Shown: piece after piece, positions 32,409 through 42,888 of the stretch
How positions within the stretch are numbered: the stretch's first letter is position 1
How the letters are laid out: the number at the start of each line of letters is the position of its first letter
Source of the DNA: Agarophyton chilense
Taxonomy: Eukaryota > Rhodophyta > Florideophyceae > Gracilariales > Gracilariaceae
Assembly: GCA_030374765.1 (NCBI GenBank)
Contig: JARGXX010000002.1
Coordinates: forward strand, 124,001-188,000
DNA: 64,000 bases
Direction of reading: 5' to 3'
Made by a program: the position numbers and the translations under genes
Notes under the pieces: generated by a model
Told to the model about the DNA's origin: nothing
The model's database searches: none
What the model saw: the letters and a program-made list of their open reading frames with translations, nothing else

Positions 32409-32558
32409 TCTCCAAGGTTATACATGAAGACTTGAGAAGCGGTCCTGTTAAGATGCAACGTTTGGAGTTTGTTGAGACCGAGAAGCCGGGGTGGTGCACT
32501 ATGTCTATATGATTTTATATATTGCGTTTCAGTTGCTCCGCGCTTAACGAGTGGAATA

Positions 32559-33310
32559 TGTAGCATTCTAGATACAAATTGAGTCGAATGATCGAAACAC
32601 ATCGAAGTCAATAATCGGCTTTCCTAATCTATTATTTGTGCTTTACTCGAAAACAAGATGATATAAGAAGAATACTTCAGAGAAAAAATGGAAAATGGAA
32701 AAAATTTAATAGCATTGTACTCCTCTACACTTGGATGGTGTGACCACCAATTAACTAATTTTTTTATTTTAGAATAATTACTCTGTGGCACACCACACTG
32801 TAGACATTTGCAGTATAGTACCTCCTTTGCCTCTAGGTAAAATATAAGGCGCTTGGCCCCAGGTGAAGAAGGCAGAGACCAAACAACACCCAACATACAA
32901 TCGTCTTGGCGTTCACTAGGAACATTAAAGTCTTTATCAACTAAGGAGCACCTATAGCATCAGCGGCAATCGCTTAGAGCTATAGCTTCTATTTTGAGTA
33001 TCTCCTTCAGTATTGCATAGATTTTTTCGTTCGTCATTGTGTTTTGCGTCCTTGTTTGTGTGCTGTGTTTTTGATCTGTTGTGTTTGTCACAGGGTTTTT
33101 GAGCTGATTCCATGTTTCAAAAATACTGCTGTACCTGAACTTCTATCTTGTTTTTACACGTATCATTTTCTTTATCAGGAGTTTTTGGTTTTTTCCTCAC
33201 ACAAGTTTGCATTTAAGGACAGTTTTTGGCAAGGCGACGCACGCTTCCCGCGGTCCTTTTTTTCGATATCCACTCTGCTACCGACTACTACAGTCATTAG
33301 TGAAATAACA
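32559..33310 (+). repeat. Isolated LTR, family B
   Basis: 752 bp beginning TGTAGCATTC and ending GAAATAACA, aligning with the other family B LTRs, although more diverged near its end. Flanks GAATA and CATAC do not match, and no primer-binding site follows. It may be an old solo LTR or the residue of a deleted element. Confidence 0.8.
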
Positions 33311-33668
33311 CATACTAAATTACTGTGAAAGGGGTTAAAGGAGGTCAAATCGCCAAATAATCTTACATTACGTCAGTTTAGCTGTACTTTTCAGAAATAC
33401 GGATGAACAGTTTATTACCCACAAAGAGCATTTTTAAGGGGAAAAAATAAGCTACAAGTAGTGTCAGAATCTTTGAAGACCTTAGAATCTACCAACACAG
33501 TCATTCAATAATTTGGCTATTAATAAGAGATTATTTCTTCGCATGCTGGAAAAAGTTTTAGGCTGTAACATATTCCAAAACGGTAGCAAGGAGTGTGATA
33601 TTTAAGGGTCTGAGGAAGCACTGGATGTAATAGACCTCAAAAGAAGTGGTTGGGGATGCATATATTCT
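33311..33668. other. Unremarkable AT-rich spacer
   Basis: A 358-bp stretch between two isolated LTRs; I see nothing beyond stop-rich AT-rich sequence. Confidence 0.4.
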
Positions 33669-34114
33669 TGTGAAGGAGCGATGATAATGGTTGAGCCCTG
33701 TAAGCCGCCGGGCCGTGAAGGATCTTGCAGGTGACACGTGTATGGGTCGACCTCAGGAGGACTCATGTAGGTTAATAATTTATTTTAATTAGTGTAATAG
33801 ATTAGCATTACAGTGCCAGGGAGATCCCAGCGCCTCGCCAGTACTATTAACTTGGCTCGAGTGACGCTTCTCCCTTAGAGTACGGTAGGCACCGTTAGGA
33901 TACTAAATAACCTCTTTTGTTATATAAGCTCCACCTCTTGGTCTTCAATCTATCGTTCTAGTGGCTCCAACATGTAGGACTACGTAGTAAACACCATTCC
34001 ATTGCACCAAGTACTCTAGGAGTGCCACGGTCAAGAATTCGAACATTAGGACCCGCTCTACCACGCTACCACCGGTCGAGACCGGTACGCTGACTCAACA
34101 GTCATTACGTTACG
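33669..34114 (+). repeat. Isolated LTR, family A
   Basis: 446 bp in the opposite orientation to the gypsy element at 2482-11323. It begins TGTGAAGGAGCGATGAT and ends GTCATTACGTTACG, the final CA having mutated to CG. It is clearly diverged from both LTRs of element A. Flanks ATTCT and AATTA do not form a duplication. Confidence 0.85.
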
Positions 34115-35865
34115 AATTAGTGGTAGCACGAGCCAATGAAAGGTGCTGCAGTAACGGCAGGATCACTGAGAGCAAGTTAGTTGTTGATGAGGCACAGCGC
34201 TCGGAGGTCTTAAAAACCGTAAGGACTCTAGTCTTTCCTTTATGGGCGACTGTAGAAACCAAAAGAAGTAAGATAAGTCTACTAGGTGCTTTTCTTTACA
34301 CTAGTGACAGGGGGTGGCCGTGCTTGGTGAAGATATATATCTCACCCGCCACCCGACCTACGGTGGCGCTTTTCGCCACATGGCCACGAGGAGGTGCACT
34401 TGAGGTGCGCCTCTCTATCCACTTACTTTTATCTACATAATACTATATTAGCGAAAAGTTGAGCTAATTACTAAGTAAACTACTGTAGTACACGGCACAT
34501 GCTGGCAACCATTCAGGTCCACCACGTGGCATAACTACCTCATTGGTGTAGCTCACTATACTAAAGGGGTCGCATTTAATCATCTACCACATGAGCTCCC
34601 AACGTTGGCTGTAAAATATGCTGAATAGATATAACACTCTCACTTTCATAGAGATGTAAACGTCTTTGTAAATGACGATAGGACCGGTTTTCCTACACTT
34701 GCGCTCGGCGGATCGCATTAGGCGAAGCAGGCTGAACCAGAAGCCGAATATTTGTCTATGCTTCCTTGTATGCGACCTCATCTTCAACTTTGCTTCGATG
34801 CTGCTATGCTTTTCTGTTTTGATATGCGCTGGTGTAGAGCGTTCATCATGTTGTTATCTGTGACAACAGTTCCAGTATTTATGTTCATTCTGACGTGTTA
34901 AATGCCTTGCATCTTCTTTAAACTGGCAAGTGACTTTTTGATTCTCACAGAACTTCTAACCATTCCTTTCAAACATATATTTTTCCAATGGTTCAAAGTG
35001 CGGGACGAGCAGCTCAGGGTCTTTCAGATAAGTTTTCTGAAACCCCAAAATATTTGGAGCCGTGTGAGATTTAGCGTACACATTTTAAATGCAGTCACCA
35101 ACCTCAAATGCAGTGAATTGGTTTTTCTGTTGTGCTTCACGATGTAGCTCTTGTAAGAGAAATGATTTGTAAGAGTTGGACACATTTCGGTGAAGAAACT
35201 GTGCCACATTCGAGGTTTGTGAAAGATATGCAATGCACACAATGTCATTATCTTTAAGATGTTTCAGTGTTTTATTTCGTTGAAATGGAAAGAACTATGG
35301 CATAGAGGCATGAAATGAATGAATATGACCCCGAAAAATTCGATAATGGGAACGTTTTCCAAGAAAGATTAAAATAGGTTTGCAAGGTTTTTCCATCGAG
35401 AGAATCGACAAACATTACGGCTAAGCGTTGTAAGTTGTCTTTCGTTTCTAACGGTTTCTGAGCAAACTGTGTTCTTTTTCGACCAATTTTTTTTTCAAAC
35501 TCCGTAGCTCCATTTTCATGAACGAAGTTTCCAATTGATCAGTGTTTTTTAAGATATACTGCACGCTACAAATGTGGTAGGGCTAATTGATGCTTCAAAA
35601 TGAGCAATATTTTTCGTCCAATTAACTTACATAGACCGGCGGTTATTCTCGTTGACGCTATTCACGGGCACGGCGAGACAGAGCACGTGGGCGTCGTTGA
35701 TTGGATACACCACGAAGCGGGGGCGCTTTGCCACGTCTATGCTCGCCATAGCTTGCGCTTCATCAGCAAGAACGACGCAATGGTTTGTGCGATTACATGC
35801 ATCTTGGGCGTTGCTGCAGTGCCACTGTGTGAGTGCGTTTGCGTGCTTTTCGGTGGCGAGCAACC
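34115..35865. other. Intergenic region upstream of VPS18
   Basis: A 106-codon frame directly after the LTR (34120-34440) has no recognisable motif. From about 34550 the sequence is AT-rich and stop-laden. The last 250 bp before 35866 are richer in GC and should contain the VPS18 promoter and 5' UTR; I find no distinct TATA box. Confidence 0.4.
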
Positions 35866-38841
35866 ATGCCTCACGTCTTTCGTTTGGAGCCGTCATCCAC
35901 CCGACTACAACTTTCTCCCAACGACGTCGTAACAAGTGTCGCTGCAACTGGCGGTTTGCTGTGGGTCGGCACCCAGAGCGGACGTCTCCTCCGTCATCGC
36001 ACTCACAACGACCAGACTGACGAGGTTCGTGGGAGGTTGGGCGTTGGACGACTTGACAACCCCGTAGAGCGCATTTATGCAGATCTTCACTCACATGCTG
36101 CTCTTGTCTTGTTGAAGAATGCGTATGGGTACTACGCACAACCGTCAGGTCCGTTGCGTCCGAGGTGGCTGGCCAAGCTCAGAGGTTTGCGCTGCGTTTC
36201 TGCTGCTTGGGTGCGCGTGCAGGACACAAGTATCGCTTTGTTAGGAACCGCGTACGGCGCACTGTTCTCACTTGCCATCGACTACAAGTATGAGAGAGAC
36301 GACACTCTCGCAAAGCTCTGGTCTGCTCCAAACGGCGATCGCATCGATGGAATCCGCGTTGAAAAAGTCGCATCCAAGTATGTTGGAACGATAGCTACTA
36401 CTTCCGCCCTGTACCTTTTTTCCGATGCAGATACTCTTGTGGATTTATTCACTGAACAGAGAATGACTACGCTTACACGCCCTGATACTCCGCCATCTGC
36501 GTCGTCGGAGCAGCTTGTGCTGCCCTCGGAACTCCAATTCATGACTGGGTCTTCAGGATTAGCGTCTCGTCGATTCGTGTGGGCTGGTTCGCAGGGCGTT
36601 ACCCACGCCCAACTTGCGGTGCGCCGCCGACCAATTCAAAGGGTTGCCCTGGCCGATACCGAAACTTCTCACATGAGTAGGTCTACCGTCATGGCATCCA
36701 TTGTGGACACCGAAACCATATCATGGACCACTCTCAAAGGCGTATCTGGATCCTCTGTCCCATTAGCGTGCAATTTGTCCTCCTTCCACGTATTAGTACT
36801 ATATCCCGGCGCGATGTATGCATTCAACCATATCTCAGGAAGGCTGACTCAAAAAGTGCTCTTGTGGAGTCCTGAATTCGACGCAAACACTAAAGGAGCC
36901 ACCTCAGATAGACCATTCACTTCCCCGCTCACCACTTCCCGCCCAGCCTCATCGACGGGAGTTGCTCGCCACAGCGGGGATGAAGGTGTGCCCAACAAAT
37001 ATTTGTCATCGCCGGCTGCTGGATTCGCGCGTGATGTGCTATTGGATGCGTTGTGGATATACACTGCTGACGGTGAGTTCACGAGATTGGTGGCTTCCAA
37101 CGAGGAATACACTGAAGCATGGAAAGCCGCCAAAGCCATGGGAAAGTTTGAACTAGCAATGGCTCTCGCTCCACACGTATCAAGCGGCATGGCCGACGAT
37201 TCCGCCACCTTGCAGACTCAAGAAGCTGTGCGTGAGGCACAAGCAGATCATGAGGTGGAACAAGGGCACTGGGATATTGCTGCTCAACTGCTAGCTAGGA
37301 CGAAACGCCCCATCGAGTCTGTGGTTCTGAACATTGCGAAAGCAAACTCTGCGACATCAAGGGCCAAGGCACCCTCCAAAGGAGAATTCAATCTGGACAA
37401 TCTGGGTATTGCTCGGAGACGCGAGATGACGAAACACACCATTACGTACCTCGTCAGAAGACTGGACCGAATGGACATGTCACGCCCCGCGCAGCGCACG
37501 ATCTTGGCAACCATGCTGGTTCAGTTGTACTCGCTTCAACTATCGTCAGAGACCAATGAAAAGAACCGAGAGGCAGTGCGTCAGGATTTTAGCCATTTTC
37601 TTGCCGACCGACACAAAGATCTGGATGTTGGCACAGCGCTTGACGTTTTGCATCGTAGCGGATGTCACGATGAAGCATGGAAGTTGGCAGTTCTGTCTGG
37701 AGACGTGGTGCTGGCGTCAAAGCTTTTGTCCAGGCGAGGTCAAGTCGACCTGGCGCTGACCTTGCTCAAAAACCACACCGTCGTTAGTGACAACGACACC
37801 TTTAGTCGGCTAATTGTCAGCATGTCTAACTTTCTAATCCCGTTGGCCCCGCAAAAAGTTACTGCCGCCATTTCCCGAGCATTGAAAAAGGATTCGCACA
37901 ATATTGACCACATCACAGTAGTTCAGGCACTCGCTCGTGTAGCGCGAGAGGCGAAGGACATGGATATGTCGAGAGAAGCTTATCTCGCTGCCGTCGCCTT
38001 CCTGTATGAGTTGCTGCACGATTGGAAGGATGTTGTCTCGAAAAGACCCGAATACGCATCAGATGAAACGGGTACTCAGGGGTGGTCCAGCCTCGTAATT
38101 TTGCTGTTCCAGTTGCATGCCGAGTTTGGAAAGGAGACCGAAGCGCAGCGCTCTTTCGACCATTTAGTGGCTCCTCGACTGAGCAAAGATGTTAGCGCAG
38201 GGGTGACTAACACACTCGGGGCAATTCTCAGATCAGCTCAGAATGCCGGGTTCCGAAGACTAAGCGTGTATCTGTACCAGGCTCTAGGTTTGCACGAGGC
38301 AGCGATAAAACAAGCCGTGGACATTGATATTGAGCTCGCAGAGACCAAAGTGGCTCAGCTCTCTGCCACGAAACTGCCAGAAAAGCTGATAAAATCGTTA
38401 TGGTGCCTGGTCGCCAGCAAGAGCGATGACCCTGTCGGAATAGTGGAGCACAGCAAAGGGCTTCTTCACATCGAGGATGTGTTGACGAGCATGGCACCAT
38501 TCGAAAGTGCGACGGAACGCGTGAAAATGTCAGTGGCAGATTCTCTGGATGAACACAAACGACTGGCCAATGTCGCAAAAAGCGAAGCTATGTCAGCTTT
38601 GGAGGTGATACAGAGCCTCCGTGAAGACTTGACCATAGCACAGCAGTGGCACCAGTCTAAGCAAGCTAAGCGGCACAGGCAGCGGCATCGGACATTTAGC
38701 TGTGGTCATAAAACCAAGACGAGCGCAAAGACGGGCACTGGAGCGGCAGAAGAATGCGCTTTGTGCGGGAGACAGGCAATTGATTCAATCGATAAGGCGT
38801 TCGATAGCGGGCTTTCGTTGCCAATACATGAGAAGAAATGA
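35866..38841 (+). CDS. VPS18: VPS18 / Pep3, HOPS-CORVET core subunit
   Basis: A core subunit of the HOPS and CORVET tethering complexes, which act on the cytosolic face of vacuoles and endosomes to dock vesicles for SNARE-mediated fusion. ATG 35866 (MPHVFRLEPSS, context GCAACC) begins 991 codons without an intron; the frame extends 11 codons upstream but lacks an ATG there. The N-terminal third is beta-propeller-like (GLLWVGTQSGRLLRHRTHND; LGTAYGALFSLAIDYKYERD). The C-terminal two thirds are helical clathrin-type repeats (SKLLSRRGQVDLALTLLKNH). The end carries FSCGHKTKT (Cys946) and EECALCGRQAIDSIDKAF, the usual Vps18 RING tail. The usual first CxxC pair of the RING is not visible. Length fits the family. 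Confidence 0.93.
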   Translation: MPHVFRLEPSSTRLQLSPNDVVTSVAATGGLLWVGTQSGRLLRHRTHNDQTDEVRGRLGVGRLDNPVERIYADLHSHAALVLLKNAYGYYAQPSGPLRPRWLAKLRGLRCVSAAWVRVQDTSIALLGTAYGALFSLAIDYKYERDDTLAKLWSAPNGDRIDGIRVEKVASKYVGTIATTSALYLFSDADTLVDLFTEQRMTTLTRPDTPPSASSEQLVLPSELQFMTGSSGLASRRFVWAGSQGVTHAQLAVRRRPIQRVALADTETSHMSRSTVMASIVDTETISWTTLKGVSGSSVPLACNLSSFHVLVLYPGAMYAFNHISGRLTQKVLLWSPEFDANTKGATSDRPFTSPLTTSRPASSTGVARHSGDEGVPNKYLSSPAAGFARDVLLDALWIYTADGEFTRLVASNEEYTEAWKAAKAMGKFELAMALAPHVSSGMADDSATLQTQEAVREAQADHEVEQGHWDIAAQLLARTKRPIESVVLNIAKANSATSRAKAPSKGEFNLDNLGIARRREMTKHTITYLVRRLDRMDMSRPAQRTILATMLVQLYSLQLSSETNEKNREAVRQDFSHFLADRHKDLDVGTALDVLHRSGCHDEAWKLAVLSGDVVLASKLLSRRGQVDLALTLLKNHTVVSDNDTFSRLIVSMSNFLIPLAPQKVTAAISRALKKDSHNIDHITVVQALARVAREAKDMDMSREAYLAAVAFLYELLHDWKDVVSKRPEYASDETGTQGWSSLVILLFQLHAEFGKETEAQRSFDHLVAPRLSKDVSAGVTNTLGAILRSAQNAGFRRLSVYLYQALGLHEAAIKQAVDIDIELAETKVAQLSATKLPEKLIKSLWCLVASKSDDPVGIVEHSKGLLHIEDVLTSMAPFESATERVKMSVADSLDEHKRLANVAKSEAMSALEVIQSLREDLTIAQQWHQSKQAKRHRQRHRTFSCGHKTKTSAKTGTGAAEECALCGRQAIDSIDKAFDSGLSLPIHEKK

Positions 38842-38963
38842 GCAATGTACAGGTGTGTGTGATGAGAAAGGACGTGCCAGAAAGAAACGGTGACAGATGC
38901 AGAGTGCAGAAAAGTGATTTGCGCAACGCGAGCAATTGAGGTGTGAGAGCGTAGGGGAAAGAA

Positions 38964-39746
38964 TTATGGGGAGTGATTGGTGGAGAAGGTAACTTGCGAC
39001 GTTTCTCGCGGCTCATGAAAGCGAGGAAGTGCAATATATTTGGCCGGAGGAAGAGGCCGCGGTGGAGCGTGGAGCGCACTTATCGAAGGTAAAGGTTTGT
39101 GTGTGTGATGAAAGGATTGGTGCAACGATATGATGGGAGGTGGGGGCGGGGAGGTGGGAGTTGTGCTGGTGAATGTATGGTTGGTTGTGGCTGTGGTTAT
39201 GGTGGTTGATGCAGGTGTGGAGAAACGGGTAGGAACGTTATTTTGCAGTATGTTGATCTTCTGTTGAATGCCAGCAAGAGTAACAGAATAGTTTTGAAGC
39301 TTGTCCCTTAGCTGATCGTTAACCTTCGTTCGTAGATGCAGCTCATCTTCCAATTTCTTTTCGTACAGAGCACTCTTACGTCTGGAGACGATGGCCGAGC
39401 GAACCTTGCGGCGCTTCTTGAGCAGGGATCTCTTCTTCGGATCTGAGGAGGAGTCCGGAAGGTCCTGTAAGGGTCCGTAAGTGTCGTCGTACTCTCGCTC
39501 GGCCTGGGTCTTGGACTCCTCCTCGAAGGAGCGGAGATTGATCATGACGGTTGTATCAGGCGAGGGTTGGGGCTTTATGAGTGGGGAAGGCGCGCGTTCA
39601 AATGCGGGCAAAATGGGCGGGCAAAACTTGGACATGGTGGGTGGGTGTGCGGAAACGCGGGCAACGCAAAGAGGCGCCAGCTTTGTTGGGGGCGTGGTGA
39701 CAGCGGCAGTGGAGACGGGCGCGGAGAATGGGGGTGGGAAGAACAC
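38964..39746 (-). CDS. bZIP-like nuclear protein
   Basis: A 260-codon frame; an internal ATG at 39635 (MSKFCPPILPAFERAP) is a likely alternative start and would give 223 aa. A basic region (DPKKRSLLKKRRKVRSAIVS, then RRKSALYEKK) is followed by an amphipathic helix (LEDELHLRTKVNDQLRDKLQ), the layout of a bZIP transcription factor. The Asn of the N-x7-R signature is replaced by Lys, while Ser-Ala and the final Arg are kept. The C-terminal part is Thr/Ser/Pro-rich with a run of five Pro, typical of a disordered activation region. It converges with VPS18, leaving 122 bp between stop codons. Confidence 0.65.
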   Translation of the reverse strand: MFFPPPFSAPVSTAAVTTPPTKLAPLCVARVSAHPPTMSKFCPPILPAFERAPSPLIKPQPSPDTTVMINLRSFEEESKTQAEREYDDTYGPLQDLPDSSSDPKKRSLLKKRRKVRSAIVSRRKSALYEKKLEDELHLRTKVNDQLRDKLQNYSVTLAGIQQKINILQNNVPTRFSTPASTTITTATTNHTFTSTTPTSPPPPPIISLHQSFHHTHKPLPSISALHAPPRPLPPAKYIALPRFHEPRETSQVTFSTNHSP

Positions 39747-41545
39747 AGAATAGGGTGGAAGCAGTGGGGTGGAGCGGAACTGGGTGTGTGAAGAGTGGCA
39801 GTCGGGGGTGCTAGGGCGTAGAAAGCAGTAAGGAGCTTACGGGGAGGTAGAATGAGAAAGGAGCAAGCGTGATGACAGGCAATAAAAAGATGTGGGGGAT
39901 TCGGAAGCAGGTGAGATGGCGCAGAAGCGAGGGGAGGAGAAAGTGAGGAGAGCGGTGTTACGGGCTGACGCGCCCAATAAAGAAACGGACAGTTAGGGTT
40001 GAAAAGGCAGCGAGGCAGGCACTTGGTGATTGTGACAGAAAGCGCTGCTGCTAATGGACTGCGACTGCAGGCGGCCACGACGCCAAGCGGCGCTTTACGC
40101 GGCGCGTGTGGGGGGGGGGGGGGGGGGGGGGGGGGGCAGGGGCGGTCGAAATTGAGGGGGGGCGCGGCAAGTGCACAGCGGCTCGCGCGATCGCTTGCAC
40201 GCGCGCTGGAGGGATGATAGGGGGGCGTGTTTGCCTTGTTGCCGCCGCGCGTGTCTTTTTGTTGGCACGATGATTTCTGCGGGTGCCCGGCGGATGGCGG
40301 CGCATGGGCGTTGTTTTGTGGTCGTGTTTTGATGCGCGTGTCTTTTTTGACAGCCCGTGGTGGCTGGCGCGTGGCATACGTGGACCTCGCTGTGCTGACC
40401 GCAGCCTCACGGACATGCCCCGTTGTGCGGCCATGCCCCCCCTTGTGCGGCGGCACGTTGCGTGAGCCATGGCGGCGGCGCAGGAAAACGGCCCGAATTT
40501 GCTTTGTTTCCACGCCCAATGTGGCGCTACGTGCGCATGACGCCGCAAAGCACGCCCGTTTGGCGCCTTTCGCGCACGTCCAAGCATGCAATCCATTGCG
40601 TTGAAGATTTGTGTCGGCTCACCATCAGCTTGGGCGGTAGGATGCCATTCAGTGCAGCTAGGGTCGGCTGTCTCGACGCGCTTTTTCGCGCGCTCGCGAC
40701 GTAAAACTGCGCCTCACACCACGACGTCGCACGACTGTGGAGAGCGGCGTCGGTTGCCATTGTTGCTTGACACTACTGTACATGTATCGACTCGGTACCA
40801 CGGTAAAAAAAAAATATCTTCGGCTTGCGGCAACGTTCCGCCTTGTTGCATGACTGGCGTTCCGATCTGCCGCGCATGTCGCCCGCGACAAACAGCACTT
40901 TCACATCATGTGCACTTCACCCTCGGTCGCCCGCCAACATGGCGAGTACCTGCGAGTTGGTTGGCGAAGAACGTGTGATCCTGTGAGATTTGCACAGACG
41001 CAAGGCGTGCTGTATTCGTCCACTGCATATGTATGATGTTGCGCGTTTCTCAGTAAGCCGCAAGCATGCTGCATCGCTCGTTTTGCGCGATATGTTAGTT
41101 TCTCCATCAATGCTGCTTTCAGTGGTGACCACTTTAAGGCGCGCGTTGTACGCATTAAACTCGCCCCGCCGCTCTCCATACGCCGTCCAACTATGCATGG
41201 GAGCACACATGGCTCTGACTACATCATCAGCAGTCACGTGTACAGCGCGCGAACAGTGCTACTCAAGGAGAATACACCGATTTGGACACGGCGTATGAGC
41301 TCAAATGCCAGCAATACCCCACGCCCCGTGTACAACAATACCACCACCGCCGCGTATGACTCTCACCCACGTGTCCAATTCAGTGCCACGTGTGCGGCCT
41401 ATCGTGTGTATCAAATAGATTGGACATGGACCAATTGTATTACAGAGACCCAATCTCCCGTTCGCACCCATCTGCAGCTTTTTCTCCGCAATTCAGAGAC
41501 ACTCCCATTTCCCCCATTTTCCGCCATTTTTAAATACTTTTGACG
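39747..41545. other. GC-rich upstream region and unassigned sequence
   Basis: A long minus-strand open frame (40591-39575) overlaps the start of the bZIP gene in another frame and is Pro/Ser/His-rich, which I attribute to composition. Short open frames at 40227-40604 and 41193-41543 lack motifs. A 27-base G run lies at 40110-40136. The region probably contains the bZIP promoter, with no further gene that I can support. Confidence 0.4.
40110..40136. repeat. Uninterrupted run of 27 G
   Basis: A homopolymer of 27 guanines about 360 bp upstream of the longest bZIP start. It could form G-quadruplex structures on the + strand. Homopolymers of this length are also prone to length error in sequencing. 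Confidence 0.85.
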
Positions 41546-42059
41546 CGCGATTACATTAAATAGCTATCGTTTTCGTCTATACAGGCCACATTGACAAAAT
41601 CTTAGTCTAATGACACACTCTTTCATCTTATATCAATTACCGAATCACACAGGTTTTCTTGCATAATTGAGATCATAATATGTAAAATTGCGCTTTACAC
41701 GTTCTAGTAATATGATCTGTACTAACAATACTCTTATTCTTATCAAAATTGTAAATAACTCAAATGTTTCATTGCAAAACTATGACAAAATCTAGCTCGT
41801 CCCAAGCTTGTGTAACATTTTCTATAGAAGGCTACAAACATTCGCAACAAATACACTTTGTACTTGGTAGGCTTTTCTATCTTTTCTTCGTAAACATTCT
41901 GCTCCTAATAGATCCTAATATTTTGTTTTACTTTTTGTCAGTTTAGGCTGCAGTTTGCTTCCAGACTTGATTCTAAAAATGTCTGCCGTCATTTTGTGTG
42001 TACTACAACCGAAAAATGCGGCGAAAAGTTCCCATGAACCTGTTTTGTACGCACACGGC
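41546..42059. other. AT-rich junction of unknown origin
   Basis: AT-rich sequence without a gene, lying between the GC-rich region and the broken 3' side of the chromovirus at 42060-50902. The point near 42060 where similarity to the sister copy (28470) ends is the apparent deletion or rearrangement breakpoint. Confidence 0.4.
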
Positions 42060-42653
42060 GCACAGTCCTTCTCGTTGAACACACAAATCTTCCTTAATAG
42101 ATTTAAAAGTACAGTCGAGCTGTAATCGTTTGGTGACATCCATCGAACTATTTCGCCTTAAACAGACGTTTGAATTAACTTCCCAAAAGCAACACTATGG
42201 TCGTTTCCCATTCAGAGTTTTGAAATAGATCCCAATTGACCTTTTGAGGGCTTTTTCATTTAGTTTCCCGAACAAGCGGGGTTTGCCTTTGCCATCTTGA
42301 CGTCACCACCATATCGAAAGGCAGCGGTCGGTGATGATTCAGTGTTTGGACTTCCAATGGGACCTCTTGAAGATGATCCATAATTCCCCAATCTCTGGCT
42401 TTCTAATACTACGGACCTGATACACGGGTGCCCTTTGCCTATGAGAGAGCTTCGTAATTTAAGACAACTCGATATTACTCCCTGAGGGATAGAATACATT
42501 CTCTGATCACTGGAGGTGTATTCTGTAGCAAGTGTAGCATATTATGCCATCTTTTTAAACTCTCAGCTGAGCCTCATCCTATCCACTGATATCGAATCAT
42601 CCTGTCTTCTTTGAAGTGAATCCTCTCGCGACCCGGACCATCGCACTACCTTT

Positions 42654-42888
42654 TTACAGCTAAGGTTATGTTCTGAACAAGTTGCTTGTTGAGGTAGCAA
42701 ACATATGTTACAGTGTTTGCTACCTCGCTTTTATGATAATCAAAAACATACGAGAGAGAAGGTAGTAACAGTACAATGTCGAGAGCATTTGTTATAATGC
42801 TCTCGTAAAAATTCAAATACAAAACAATATATATATTCAGAGTTTGAATATCAAACTCTTGAATACTACAAACACAAACTCACTGAGA
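42654..42888 (-). repeat. 3' LTR of copia element
   Basis: 235 bp; on the - strand it runs TCTCAGTGAG...GCTGTAA. The boundaries are set by LTR-LTR identity plus the flanking duplication, and imply non-canonical ends rather than TG...CA. The polyprotein stop codon (42880) lies inside it. A GACGGGGGC purine block abuts it as polypurine tract. Confidence 0.85.

Noticed and set aside
39575-40591. 338-codon minus-strand open frame overlapping the bZIP gene
   Set aside because: Pro/Ser/His/Ala-rich, runs through the complement of the G homopolymer as polyproline, lies in a different frame from the recognisable bZIP gene and has no motif; best explained by GC-rich composition.
42669-42882. Copia LTR boundaries drawn at TG...CA (214 bp)
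   Set aside because: LTR identity extends beyond on both sides and these limits give no target duplication, whereas 42654-42888 gives CCTTT on both flanks and an abutting primer site.
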